From a cf. Phormidesmis sp. LEGE 11477 (GTDB lineage: Bacteria > Cyanobacteriota > Cyanobacteriia > Phormidesmidales > Phormidesmidaceae): DNA of 64,000 bases. A program made the position numbers and the translations under genes. The notes below the pieces were generated by a model. That model did not search any database. It was given only the letters and a program-made list of their open reading frames with translations, and was not told the origin of the DNA. Numbering within the stretch: position 1 is the first letter of the stretch; each line of letters starts with the position of its first letter. Where the stretch lies: the NCBI RefSeq assembly GCF_015207105.1, contig NZ_JADEXO010000015.1, positions 1 through 64,000 of the forward strand, read 5' to 3'. This document shows, in pieces, positions 41,646-49,730 of this stretch.

Positions 41646-42423
41646 GCTAAGCATCATCTAGAGCAGTGACATAACGACTGAAAAGCGACAAACAGCTATT
41701 AACGATATTAAGCAGTGACTCAAACTTTAAAGCAGGCGCATCAGTATGACAAAGTTTGGCTACTGCTAGACGAACAGGGTTCTCTACAAGGCATAGAGCG
41801 GCTCTAAGCGCGACCCTTAGCTGAGTTGATTGCTCTAACGAACGCCTGCTGTTTTACTCTGTAGGCCACGGAAGTGCGCTCAGTGGCGATGATAGCCTAG
41901 AGGGGTTTTCATTCCTCAAGACGATAGGCTAGGAGACAACAAAAGCTACTTGATCATGTCAAGGTTTGAAGCAACCTCTAGAGATATAGCAAAGCGCGGA
42001 TGCATACTCTTCGAGAAGGCACTAGCGAAGCCATGCCGAAGGCTATAGCCCACGCACTTTGTCTGGGTAGGCGTTCCCTAGCGCCGTACGACGACGCGGG
42101 TTCCTACCGCTGTCTTGGCAGGCGTTCCCTAGCTTGGTGCGCGTTTTCTAGTACCGTGCAACGACGCAGGGTTATGGCACTTTGCATTATAGAACAAGAG
42201 GTGTAGCCTTTCTATGTGTAGTGAGCAAGTGCGGAAAGCTACAAGTGTTAAATAAGCGCTCAGAAGCCTCTTAGTCTTAACGTTCTCTTTAGAAAAGCCG
42301 CATAATCACCTCAGCGGTAGCAAGAGATATAGACAAAAGCTAGCGGTCAAGCTGGTTAGACTTCAGCGATACGTCGCCGAAGTTCGTTGGTAACGTTATT
42401 AAACACATTCAGGAGCTACCAGG
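41646..42423. other. Repeat-rich non-coding stretch
   Basis: A 778-bp gap with no convincing gene. A 30-codon GTG frame at 41715-41807 (VTQTLKQAHQYDKVWLLLDE..) is possible but lacks a ribosome binding site. A hairpin-like stretch lies at about 41902-41935 (TAGCCTA...TAGGCTA). Direct repeats follow at 42070-42173. An AGGAGCTACCAGG ribosome binding site precedes the next gene. Confidence 0.5.
42070..42173. repeat. Two degenerate copies of a dispersed repeat
   Basis: GGCGTTCCCTAGC occurs at 42070-42082 and again at 42121-42133. Each is followed by a related block: CCGTACGACGACGCGGGTT (42084-42102) and CCGTGCAACGACGCAGGGTT (42154-42173). Just upstream is GGCACTAGCGAAGCCATGCC and GAAGGCTATAGCC. 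This resembles the high-copy palindromic repeats of some filamentous cyanobacteria. Confidence 0.6.
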
Positions 42424-43101
42424 ATGAGCACGGCTAAAGCATTGCCGCTTTGGGTACAAGACAGAGATGACGTGATTAAGGAAGATGCTGGCGTCAAATG
42501 GCGCTATGGCGATCGCCCTAACTACTCTCGCAACAACGCTATCTCAGCAAAAGAGAGGCGAGTTCATGCAGAAGGCTCTTTAGATCTCATCGCTCACAAT
42601 TTAGTGAGAACATTTGAGATGGAGGCCACCTTCAAAACAGACCCTCAGCAGTGGATTTCTGTAACTGTAGATAAGTTCCGCATGAGTACCAACGGCGGCG
42701 AAGCGCATACTGCTCAAGACATTATCAACGAAGGAACCTACAACATTTTTCTTAAGGACTCGGAGCATTATCGCGCCTCTGAAGAAAACTTTGAATCCTC
42801 CTACAGCCTGTTTCATACGGCTTTTCCTGATGGCTTTCATTGGGAACTAATAGAAGTTGTTGCAGGGCCACCTGCTGTCGTATTCAAGTGGCGACATTGG
42901 GGATATTTCACAGGCCCTTACAAAGAGACTCAACCGACTAGCGAAAAAGTTGAAATTGTTGGCCTAAGTGTTGCAAAAGTGAACGACGATCTTAAAATTG
43001 AATCCGTAGAACACTTCTTCGATACCAACAAGTTTTTGACAACGTTGTCTGGTGGGAGCGGTGCTAAAGCCTCTAGTAGCGGTTGCCCAGTAGCCCACTA
43101 G
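42424..43101 (+). CDS. SnoaL-like (ester cyclase family) protein with C-terminal CP motif
   Basis: A 225-residue NTF2/SnoaL-fold protein. Start ATG 42424 with AGGAGCTACC upstream. The domain core (ISAKERRVHAEGSLDLIAHNLVRTFEMEATFKTDP, SYSLFHTAFPDGFHWELIEVVA, WGYFTGPY, VEHFFDTNKFL) matches SnoaL-like proteins found in cyanobacteria, many with unknown catalysis. The last residues are SSSGCPVAH. Cys-Pro near a terminal His recalls heme-regulatory CP motifs, but heme binding is only a guess. Confidence 0.75.
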   Translation: MSTAKALPLWVQDRDDVIKEDAGVKWRYGDRPNYSRNNAISAKERRVHAEGSLDLIAHNLVRTFEMEATFKTDPQQWISVTVDKFRMSTNGGEAHTAQDIINEGTYNIFLKDSEHYRASEENFESSYSLFHTAFPDGFHWELIEVVAGPPAVVFKWRHWGYFTGPYKETQPTSEKVEIVGLSVAKVNDDLKIESVEHFFDTNKFLTTLSGGSGAKASSSGCPVAH

Positions 43102-43120
43102 ATTAGAGAACCCATTTAGC

Positions 43121-43159
43121 GTCTTTACAGGCTGAGTTTATTTTTTAGTTTGTAAAGAC
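43121..43159. terminator. Inverted repeat after the SnoaL-like gene
   Basis: GTCTTTACA (43121-43129) pairs perfectly with TGTAAAGAC (43151-43159) around a T-rich 21-nt loop. It lies 20 bp past the stop codon and before the convergent membrane-protein gene, so it likely ends transcription on one or both strands. It has no classic T-tail. Confidence 0.45.
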
Positions 43160-43218
43160 CTAGGTGGGTTATTCAGCGGATTTAGCGAATGTCTCGGCGG
43201 AAAGAGCACCCCGTTTTT

Positions 43219-43620
43219 CTACCTTAGAACGCCCTTTTGTTTAAGTCTCCAAGTGTAGATACAAATTGCGATTAGGATGATCCAGTCAAATGTAGTACCA
43301 GAAAGTCCATCAATCTCGATATTGAAAAGACTGATGCCCAAGAGGACAGCAAACAGGTAAAAAGCAACTTTTCGAAGTCGAACAAGAGCGATCGCAGCGG
43401 CTAGACAAAGGCAGCTATGGGTAATGAGGAAGAAGGGAGCGTTACCTGTTAATTTGTCGTTGATAGAGGCTGCTAGCTCGGGTGGCAAATCGGGTGGAAC
43501 TGAAACAATCCCTGACAAAAATAGGAAGGCCGAGAGCAAAAACCATGCATTGAGAAAAATATAGGGGACAGAAATGAGCCAGACCCAAACAGGTCTTTTT
43601 CTAACGCTTGATTCAGTCAT
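43219..43620 (-). CDS. Small integral membrane protein
   Basis: 133 residues with about four hydrophobic helices (VWLISVPYIFLNAWFLLSAF, FLITHSCLCLAAAIALV, VAFYLFAVLLGISLF, WIILIAICIYTW). The family is not recognised and no charged catalytic residues sit in the membrane. Monocistronic, convergent with the SnoaL-like gene. Confidence 0.7.
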   Translation of the reverse strand: MTESSVRKRPVWVWLISVPYIFLNAWFLLSAFLFLSGIVSVPPDLPPELAASINDKLTGNAPFFLITHSCLCLAAAIALVRLRKVAFYLFAVLLGISLFNIEIDGLSGTTFDWIILIAICIYTWRLKQKGVLR

Positions 43621-43928
43621 AGATTCTCCTAATCTCTTGATGAGTTGAGCTATTTTCTAAGACACGAGCTTTGAATTGAAGCTAAAAAGAGTTTAAAAGT
43701 GAAAAAACTCGTTTGTTATGTTCATCAGTGCGTCGAATTTTCGTTTGTTGTAGCAGTGAGCTTTGTATTAGATGCTCAGGAATAGAAGGCTACAATTATG
43801 CAGCTTTTCTGCAAAGGTACTAGGTAGGTGTTGTTGCTTGGCTTTTCTCTTGTAGAACGCCGCCGTCAATCAGCAGCTCGTTGTAGTAGACTCTCTTTAG
43901 AAGAATCAGCCCACGTAGCGTACTGCCA
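43621..43928. other. Intergenic, nothing recognised
   Basis: About 310 bp between divergent genes, holding both promoters. Two TCGTTTGTTG-type copies occur (43709-43718 and 43740-43750). No gene, RNA or terminator was recognised. Confidence 0.35.
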
Positions 43929-44459
43929 ATGACCAATCGCGTCTACATAGCCACTAGTTTAGATGGCTACATTGCTACTCCTGGAGGTGGGCTTGACTGG
44001 CTCTACGCAGTACCTAACCCAAATAACGACGACTACGGCTACGCAGACTTCATCGAAGGTATTGATGCAATCGTCATGGGTCGTAACACTTTTGAGAAGG
44101 TTATGACCTTCGATACGTGGCCGTATAACAAGCCTGTTTTTGTTCTAAGCAACAGTCTGGCTCAGCTACCTGAAGCGGTAAAGAACAAAGCTGAGAAGGT
44201 TAGTGGGGATCTTAGAAAGCTGGTTCAGCAGTTAGGCACAAGAGGATACAGCAATCTGTATATAGACGGCGGCAGTGTCATTCGTAGCTTTCTAGCTGAA
44301 GATCTGATTGATGAAATGACAATTACAACAGTACCCGTATTGCTTGGCTCAGGAATTCCCTTGTTCACTCAGCTATCAGAGGCGCTGACGTTCGAGCATC
44401 AGAAAACTGAGGTGTTGAGTTCTGCCTTAGTCAAGACTCACTACATCAGAACTAGATAA
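43929..44459 (+). CDS. Dihydrofolate-reductase-like (RibD C-terminal) reductase
   Basis: A 176-residue member of the RibD_C/DHFR-like superfamily. It opens VYIATSLDGYIATPGGGLDWL, with the NADPH-binding MGRNTFEKV and the block NLYIDGGSVIRSFLAEDLIDEMTITTVPVLLGSGIPLF. These proteins reduce pterin- or riboflavin-precursor-like substrates. The family is broad, so the substrate is unknown. A perfect 9-bp inverted repeat (TGAGTGTTT/AAACACTCA, 44478-44503) lies 18 bp after the stop. Confidence 0.9.
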   Translation: MTNRVYIATSLDGYIATPGGGLDWLYAVPNPNNDDYGYADFIEGIDAIVMGRNTFEKVMTFDTWPYNKPVFVLSNSLAQLPEAVKNKAEKVSGDLRKLVQQLGTRGYSNLYIDGGSVIRSFLAEDLIDEMTITTVPVLLGSGIPLFTQLSEALTFEHQKTEVLSSALVKTHYIRTR

Positions 44460-44835
44460 CACTGCTTAGCGAAATAGTGAGTGTTTACTGCTCCAAACAC
44501 TCATCCTAAAAAGCTTTACCGTCGAGAGCTTCTGGAGACTTCTTCGAGCGAGCGGCTAAGGTAGCGAGCGCCAGTGGTCTGAGTAGCCAGTACTTCTTAG
44601 ATCTAGACGTAGCAACGAGATCGTATCTTCAGCCTGTTCTAACAACCTCTCTAGGTAGCGAGGTGACTCAGGTAAGTTCCTGCGCCTTAAGTCTATTGTT
44701 TATTCCTTCTAACTGACCGATTTATGGCGATAGATAAAGCGCTGGAGAGAGCTGGATAATTAAGCATATATAAACGTTAGAGCATTCCCGCAGTAGGATA
44801 GCAATAATGGACTCAGCATCGAGGAAGTTTGAAGA
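44460..44835. other. Intergenic with a possible decayed frame
   Basis: About 375 bp. After the hairpin at 44478-44503, a plus-strand frame from about 44509 to 44712 stays open (GDFFERAAKVASASGLSSQYFLDLD...) but has no start codon or ribosome binding site. It could be a remnant of a lost gene. The pentapeptide-gene promoter should lie near 44760-44815. Confidence 0.35.
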
Positions 44836-45645
44836 ATGTGGGAGTGGCTAAAGCAGTGGCAGCCAAAGATAAAGATCAGCAAGCGGCAGGTAGCAGGCGC
44901 GATCGCCACTCCGGTCTTTGTCTGGATGGTATGTTGGCTTTGGTTATCTCTAGAGCGTAGACCTCAGCCTCATCAGCATCGCGAAATTCTCGTCAGCAGT
45001 GCTGGAATGGTCGCAGCGATCGCAGGCGGAATCTTCTTGGTTCTCAATCTCCGCACTGCCAACAGAGACGTAGATATGCCTGATCTTAGCAGTGCTGATC
45101 TTAGCGGTATCGACCTCAATGGAGTTGACCTCACTGGTGTTGACCTCAGCGGAGCCAACCTCAGCGGTATCGACCTCAGTGGTATTGACCTCAGCGGAGC
45201 TAACCTTAGATACGTTAACCTCAGCGGGGCCAACCTTAGCAGTGCTAACCTCAGCAATGCTGAGTTTGGGTATGCCGATCTCAGCAACGCCGATCTCAGA
45301 TATGTCAACCTCACCGGAGCCGACCTCAGACACGCCAACCTCAGCGGTGCCAACCTTAGCAGTGCCTTGCTCAGAAATGCCAACCTTAGTGAGGCGAATC
45401 TCAGCGGTACCTTGCTATTTTTTATTAACTCAAGAGAAGTTCTAAATCTTGAACCGCTTCAATTAAAGGCGAAGCCTTCGCCCTTTTTATGTAATGTTGC
45501 ACTACCTGCTTATTCTAGCCAACCAAAGCTAGATCCCAATCGTGACTGTAGTCGCATTCCCCAGCTTCTGCGCGATCGCTATGATATTCCACTAGAGGAG
45601 GCTCAAGAGATAGTTGATGAAGCTAGGCAACATCGGTGGGACTAG
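44836..45645 (+). CDS. Membrane-anchored pentapeptide-repeat protein
   Basis: A 269-residue protein. ATG 44836 follows GAGGAAG. Two membrane helices occur near residues 20-38 and 48-72 (VAGAIATPVFVWMVCWLWL, ILVSSAGMVAAIAGGIFLVL). Residues about 80-195 carry about 23 tandem pentapeptides of the A(D/N)LSG type (for example DLSGIDLNGVDLTGVDLSGANLSG), which form a right-handed quadrilateral beta-helix. The tail (RDRYDIPLEEAQEIVDEARQHRW) is helical. Function unknown; scaffold roles are common in cyanobacteria. Confidence 0.9.
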   Translation: MWEWLKQWQPKIKISKRQVAGAIATPVFVWMVCWLWLSLERRPQPHQHREILVSSAGMVAAIAGGIFLVLNLRTANRDVDMPDLSSADLSGIDLNGVDLTGVDLSGANLSGIDLSGIDLSGANLRYVNLSGANLSSANLSNAEFGYADLSNADLRYVNLTGADLRHANLSGANLSSALLRNANLSEANLSGTLLFFINSREVLNLEPLQLKAKPSPFLCNVALPAYSSQPKLDPNRDCSRIPQLLRDRYDIPLEEAQEIVDEARQHRWD

Positions 45646-45751
45646 CCAAAGCTGGAGTTTTTACTGCTAGAGGTTGATATTCATCATGGCTGACACGTAA
45701 CTGTAAGCAGTTGCAAAGAGGTGCAGCTAGACAGAGGCTTTATCGCAGAAG

Positions 45752-46177
45752 TTATAAGACTTTATCGCGAGCAACTGAATGAACCAGACTCGAAGATAGA
45801 TAAAACAGCGAGAAGCCAATTAAAGGGTGAAGTACTTCTAGATGGAAGGGCGTTCTAATGTGAATGCTACAAAACTGTAGCCCTAGCAATATAACTATCC
45901 CCATTGAGAGCGATCGCACTTTGTTCGGCAGTAGAACAAACCAGGTTCCAGCCCAAAGCAATAGCGATAATCCGCTGTACCCACGCACTAGCCAAACATG
46001 AACGTTCCACCAAGCAGAATCGTCAAAGTAAGCAACGCCAACCGTCAATACCTGAGCCACTAAACATAGGTTGAAGACTATAGCCATCCCATAGAAAACA
46101 CCTTGTTTCCAATCAGTAGGATCACCGCCTAGACGAAGTGTGTCTGTAGGAGGCTCAATTTCTGTATTCATTGTCAT
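45752..46177 (-). CDS. DUF6220-like membrane protein
   Basis: 141 residues with four hydrophobic helices (GVFYGMAIVFNLCLVAQVLTVG, LLLWAGTWFVLLP, GIVILLGLQFCSIHI, LHPLIGFSLFYLSSSLV). Conserved His residues (HVW, HIRTPFHLEVLHPLIGF) recall DUF6220/heme-like small membrane proteins. It starts 3 bp after the DJ-1 gene stop, so the two form an operon. Function unknown. Confidence 0.7.
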   Translation of the reverse strand: MTMNTEIEPPTDTLRLGGDPTDWKQGVFYGMAIVFNLCLVAQVLTVGVAYFDDSAWWNVHVWLVRGYSGLSLLLWAGTWFVLLPNKVRSLSMGIVILLGLQFCSIHIRTPFHLEVLHPLIGFSLFYLSSSLVHSVARDKVL

Positions 46178-46180
46178 CGC

Positions 46181-46867
46181 TTAATTCCCCTGTTCTACGC
46201 TGAAACCCAAGCTGTCTGTTGCAAAAGACAAAGCCTTTTTGACTAGCTCAGGCCCTGCTTTCTCAGGTGAACCTGTATCAAATGGCGGCACCGGATCATA
46301 CTCCATCAGAAGCTGCACAATCTTAGCGACTTCCTCACCGTAGAGCGTTTGGGCGACAGTAAGACCAAAGTCAATACCAGCGGTTACGCCGCCGCCTGTT
46401 ATCCGGTTTCTGTCAACAACAACGCGCTCTGTTCCCACCTCAACGCCAAAGCTGGCTAACTGCTCACGTGCGGTCCAGTGAGTAGCGGCGCGATAGCCGC
46501 TGAGCAGACCTGCCCTAGCTAGAAATTCAGAGCCGCCGCATACCGAGGTTACAAACTTGGCAGTGCTTCCTTGTTTCGCTAGAAACTCAAGGATCTCTAC
46601 GTCGTCTACAACAGCATTCTGGCCGAGGCCGCCACCGATGCAGATAATGTCTAGCGGTGGACAATCTGCGAAGGTCGTGTCTGGTGAAATGACCATCCCG
46701 TCATCTGTTGTGATGGATTCTAGTGTTTTCCACAAACGGTAGAGGTGAACGCCAGGAAGTGAGCTGAATACGGTCTGCGGCCCTACAATATCTAGCGCCG
46801 TCATCCCTGGATAAAAAACTAGACCAATCGCGTAGCTGGGTCTATCTAATATGGATCTGTCTGACAT
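46181..46867 (-). CDS. DJ-1/PfpI family protein, isonitrile-hydratase-like
   Basis: A 228-residue protein of the DJ-1/PfpI superfamily, close in layout to Pseudomonas isonitrile hydratase InhA, which turns isonitriles into N-substituted formamides. The nucleophile Cys is at C110 (TSVCGGSEFL) and the conserved Asp at D26 (TALDIVGP); the Thr that follows Cys in InhA is Gly here. GYRAATHW follows. Enzyme activity is plausible but substrate is inferred. It is the first gene of an operon with the DUF6220 protein and divergent from the GAF-LuxR regulator. Confidence 0.88.
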   Translation of the reverse strand: MSDRSILDRPSYAIGLVFYPGMTALDIVGPQTVFSSLPGVHLYRLWKTLESITTDDGMVISPDTTFADCPPLDIICIGGGLGQNAVVDDVEILEFLAKQGSTAKFVTSVCGGSEFLARAGLLSGYRAATHWTAREQLASFGVEVGTERVVVDRNRITGGGVTAGIDFGLTVAQTLYGEEVAKIVQLLMEYDPVPPFDTGSPEKAGPELVKKALSFATDSLGFSVEQGN

Positions 46868-46976
46868 AGGTTAAGCCTTTTTGCTTGCTGTGTAGTGGAA
46901 CGGTTGTCTTGTTCCTATACTAGGGATGACAACCGGCTAGGCATAGACCTCGATCGAGTACTCTTTAAGCAAAACA

Positions 46977-47669
46977 ATGACCTCTCTACAGCCGCTATTT
47001 GAAGCTATCGAGAAAATTGATGACGAAGCACAGATGCGATCGCAGCTTGCACCTCAGCTTGAAGCGTACTTTGAGGCAAAACGCTCTGGCATCTTTTTCT
47101 TTGACCAGGAAAAGACCATTAATCCTAAGATTCGACAGGTTCTAGATATTGTTCTTTCTACAGAGCGCAATCCGCTCGCTAGGTACATCGCAGAGCGTCA
47201 TACGCCAGTTCATGAAGAGATGGTGACAACACCAAAAGCTTGGAGATTGATTTGTCCTCGCCTAGATCATTGGCATGTGATGGCAGGGCCAATTATCCAC
47301 AGAGGCCAAATAATCGGCTCAGTCGGCTGTACACGCGATCAGACTATGCCTGCTTTTAATACTCAAAATGTGGCGAATTTAAGTGCTATTTGTTTACATC
47401 TGTCAGTACGGACTACGGCTATACGTACTGCACAAAGCTCACCCGTGGATTCTTTTTCAACAAACTTGACCAGCGACCATCTGACACCGCGTGAGATAGA
47501 GATCGCCAACTTAGTCGCACTTGGCAAAACTAACGCAGAAATTGGGACTGAACTTTGGATTACAGAAAATTCTGTCAAGCAGGCACTAAAGCGGATGTTC
47601 CGCAAGCTTAAGGTATCGTCACGCACGCAGATGGTGACACAGCTCTCTAGAACAAAGCGTCTCTTGTAG
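46977..47669 (+). CDS. GAF-LuxR transcriptional regulator
   Basis: A 230-residue regulator. The N-terminal 150 residues look like a GAF sensory domain (GIFFFDQEK, HWHVMAGPIIHRGQIIGSVGCTRD). The C-terminus is a LuxR-type HTH (LTPREIEIANLVALGKTNAEIGTEL and ENSVKQALKRMFRKL). It is divergent from the DJ-1/DUF6220 operon with a 109-bp gap, so it is the likely regulator of that operon. The ligand is unknown. Confidence 0.9.
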   Translation: MTSLQPLFEAIEKIDDEAQMRSQLAPQLEAYFEAKRSGIFFFDQEKTINPKIRQVLDIVLSTERNPLARYIAERHTPVHEEMVTTPKAWRLICPRLDHWHVMAGPIIHRGQIIGSVGCTRDQTMPAFNTQNVANLSAICLHLSVRTTAIRTAQSSPVDSFSTNLTSDHLTPREIEIANLVALGKTNAEIGTELWITENSVKQALKRMFRKLKVSSRTQMVTQLSRTKRLL

Positions 47670-47705
47670 GCGAATGCTTATAAGCAACAACCTTATTTAC
47701 TATAG

Positions 47706-47710
47706 CTCAG
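47706..47710. repeat. Left target-site duplication CTCAG
   Basis: CTCAG directly flanks the left inverted repeat and is repeated at 48963-48967. Because CTCAG and its complement CTGAG differ at only one base, an alternative view is that it extends the inverted repeat with one mismatch. Confidence 0.65.
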
Positions 47711-48933
47711 ATCTTGCACCAATCTCGATAAGCCGCTCCAGGTAGAGAATGGATAACTATTTCAAAGCCATAATGAGTCGCAATATCGACATCCCGCTTG
47801 ATTTGGTTGAGCAACTGAGTCCAAAGTACAGAGGGCAAAAGTTTCTCTAGAGTCAACCGGGCAGTGGCCTTCCAATCTAAGACGGGCGGCCAAACCCAGA
47901 GGTCAATCCAGTGTGCCAACAAATAAGCAATGAAGGAGAGAATCAGCCAACGATAGACGCCAATTTTAGTGCCTTGCCCAAAGCAATGCAGGCCAAACTG
48001 ATGCTTAGCCGTTTTGAAGAAGCCCTCAATCGCCCAGCGTTTCCGTCCTAAGCGGACGAGATAAACGGCAGAATAGGGATGAGTCGAAGCAACAAAGCGC
48101 AACTCTCGTTTGTTGTCAGCGCGCTTAAGCCAAAACCAAGAAATCGTCAGTGGATAATCGACATCATTGAGATAGACCTGTAGTCCTCTCTTTGCATGGT
48201 CCGGCAGGTCTTTTAGCTTGCGGCCATCTTGTAGACATCGACTGTTTCTCATGCCGACGACGGCTCTCCACTTTCGCTGACGAACGGCCCCGATAAACTC
48301 GGCAGTGCCAAATTCAGTGTCTGCCTGTACAATCACCGTTCTGCCTTTGACCAGAGACTTGGGTAAGCTCGCCAACAGCTTACAGGCCAGTCGATTGGGG
48401 CTCGGTTGTCCCTTGCCTCTCCAGACACGGAAACTCCAGGGTATACGCCGCTCTCCAATGATGATGTAGAGTACCACCAGATGCAGACCCCGCTTGCCAT
48501 TGAGCATTCGCACCCAAGGCTCAGGCGCGTCCTCATCATCGGTGGGTGTACTCAAGTGCCAAAACTTGCCTGCTTTTTTCAGTGTGCTCAAATCTATCAA
48601 TACGCGCATAGGCACATCTTTACGCACAGGATGTGTTGCCAGTTGGTCTAGCACGGCAGCACGGGTGGTCCGAATCACGGCCCTGGTAGACCAACGATAA
48701 CGATTGAAAAATCGACTCAGCGCACTGGCTGATTTGATCCGCGTATGTTCGCCCAAGGCATGACCTTGGGCGTCTAAAGACAGGCCGAAAACCGCTTTTA
48801 GACTGGCTTTTTGATAGACACTAGGCATCAGAGAAATTAGGCTATACACTAGCGTTTGGGCGTGCTGAAGCATGGTTGTAATGACCGTCTTCGTTTTTTT
48901 CTTACGCCCTTTTTTCCAGATTTTGGCCCGCAA
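47707..48933 (-). CDS. DDE transposase of an IS4-like element
   Basis: A 408-residue transposase. It has a basic start (KIWKKGRKKKTK), an HTH-rich N-terminal domain, and the DDE triad spread as LIDLSTL (D about 113), VQADTEFG, and the E in RWAIEGFFKTAKHQFGL, the Y-x2-R-W-x-I-E-FFK signature of IS4-superfamily enzymes. It is intact with no stop or frameshift. The stop codon TGA (47709-47707) falls in the flanking CTCAG rather than inside the inverted repeats. IS family beyond IS4-like is not assigned. Confidence 0.9.
   Translation of the reverse strand: MRAKIWKKGRKKKTKTVITTMLQHAQTLVYSLISLMPSVYQKASLKAVFGLSLDAQGHALGEHTRIKSASALSRFFNRYRWSTRAVIRTTRAAVLDQLATHPVRKDVPMRVLIDLSTLKKAGKFWHLSTPTDDEDAPEPWVRMLNGKRGLHLVVLYIIIGERRIPWSFRVWRGKGQPSPNRLACKLLASLPKSLVKGRTVIVQADTEFGTAEFIGAVRQRKWRAVVGMRNSRCLQDGRKLKDLPDHAKRGLQVYLNDVDYPLTISWFWLKRADNKRELRFVASTHPYSAVYLVRLGRKRWAIEGFFKTAKHQFGLHCFGQGTKIGVYRWLILSFIAYLLAHWIDLWVWPPVLDWKATARLTLEKLLPSVLWTQLLNQIKRDVDIATHYGFEIVIHSLPGAAYRDWCKI
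47711..47731. repeat. Left terminal inverted repeat of the IS
   Basis: Begins ATCTTGCACCAATCTC; matches the complement of 48942-48962 at 18 of 21 positions (mismatches at positions 12, 17 and 18). Confidence 0.88.
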
Positions 48934-48941
48934 TGCAACCC

Positions 48942-48962
48942 TTACTGAGAATGGTGCAAGAT
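48942..48962. repeat. Right terminal inverted repeat of the IS
   Basis: Read on the minus strand it begins ATCTTGCACCATTCTC; the partner of the left repeat. It lies 8 bp upstream of the transposase start codon, so the transposase promoter probably overlaps it. Confidence 0.88.
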
Positions 48963-48967
48963 CTCAG
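48963..48967. repeat. Right target-site duplication CTCAG
   Basis: Direct repeat of 47706-47710 outside the right inverted repeat. Confidence 0.65.
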
Positions 48968-49025
48968 TTAGTTTTATTGTCTGTGGCTTTCGGGATATAA
49001 AAGACCGCTAGAAGCCGTCGCGCAA

Positions 49026-49730
49026 TCAATCCTTTAACGTTCTGGTATACCAAGCATGGATAAAAAGCGTCTGCAAGAACAATACAGGAGACTCAAAACC
49101 ACTCGATGAGATGAGTGAGGCAACTTCGTCAGGTGGTAATACGGCAGCTCCTTTTCCGTGAGAGGCCAAGAACTTTTCAACATCCTCCTGCGGATACCCG
49201 GCATACTCAAGCATCCGCGTCCAAACCTCACACGTACTGTGATAGGCCGGAGTTGTCATATCGGAGGCCAAGTCCGCACTGACTAGATGTCCCTGCGGGC
49301 GCAGGCGTGAAGCGATTTGACTGAAGAACTGTTGTCTTGCTTCTCGCTGCATAAAAAAGTGAGAAACGAGAAAGCACGTGACAGCATCGAACAGTTCTGA
49401 GTTGGGTAGCGAGTCAAGATAGCCATTGTGCCATGTGCAACGCGAGGCAATTCCGAGTGCTTCAGCTTTTTGACGGCAGGTATCTAGCATCGCTGCCGCA
49501 GGATCAATCGCCGTGAAGCGCCATTGCGGAAATTCTTGCGCGAGGTAGATGAGTTCTAATCCAGTGCCAACACCTACGCAGAGAATATGTGCATCAGCCG
49601 GCAAATCAAACAGTACCAGCTGCGTTAGCAGGTGAAGGGTATCACGCAACGGAGCTAGCTTAGCTGCTCTAGTGTCGTAGGAAGCCGCTCGCTCTTCATC
49701 GAAAACAACAGAGCTTTCTTGATCAGACAT
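49026..49730 (-). CDS. Class I SAM-dependent methyltransferase
   Basis: A 234-residue methyltransferase. SAM-binding motif I is HILCVGVGTGLELIYLA (about 50-66), motif II acid FTAIDPAAAML, then AVTCFLVSHFF. It resembles small-molecule methyltransferases with a typical Rossmann fold and a 'methyltransf_25'-like domain. Substrate unknown. It lies just downstream of the IS on the same strand. Confidence 0.88.
   Translation of the reverse strand: MSDQESSVVFDEERAASYDTRAAKLAPLRDTLHLLTQLVLFDLPADAHILCVGVGTGLELIYLAQEFPQWRFTAIDPAAAMLDTCRQKAEALGIASRCTWHNGYLDSLPNSELFDAVTCFLVSHFFMQREARQQFFSQIASRLRPQGHLVSADLASDMTTPAYHSTCEVWTRMLEYAGYPQEDVEKFLASHGKGAAVLPPDEVASLISSSGFESPVLFLQTLFIHAWYTRTLKD

Larger units (their letters stand above)
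47711..48962 (-). mobile_element. Intact insertion sequence, 1252 bp
   Basis: Ends defined by 21-bp inverted repeats that match at 18 positions, with a single full-length transposase between and a 5-bp direct repeat CTCAG outside. It sits in the gap between the LuxR regulator and the methyltransferase, so it disrupts no obvious gene. The near-perfect ends and open frame suggest recent insertion. Confidence 0.9.

Noticed and set aside
41715-41807. 30-codon GTG frame after the sigma-like gene
   Set aside because: Reads like protein for a stretch but has no ribosome binding site and is too short to support without conservation data.
42000-42206. 68-codon plus-strand frame
   Set aside because: It is a translation of the repeat cluster at 42070-42173 (GRRSLA twice), so it is repeat sequence and not a gene.
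44950-45383. Antisense frames over the pentapeptide gene
   Set aside because: They mirror the 15-nt repeat and have no start signals; the plus-strand pentapeptide frame is clearly the real gene.
48406-48700. Plus-strand frames inside the insertion sequence
   Set aside because: They are shadows of the transposase on the other strand, with no ribosome binding site.
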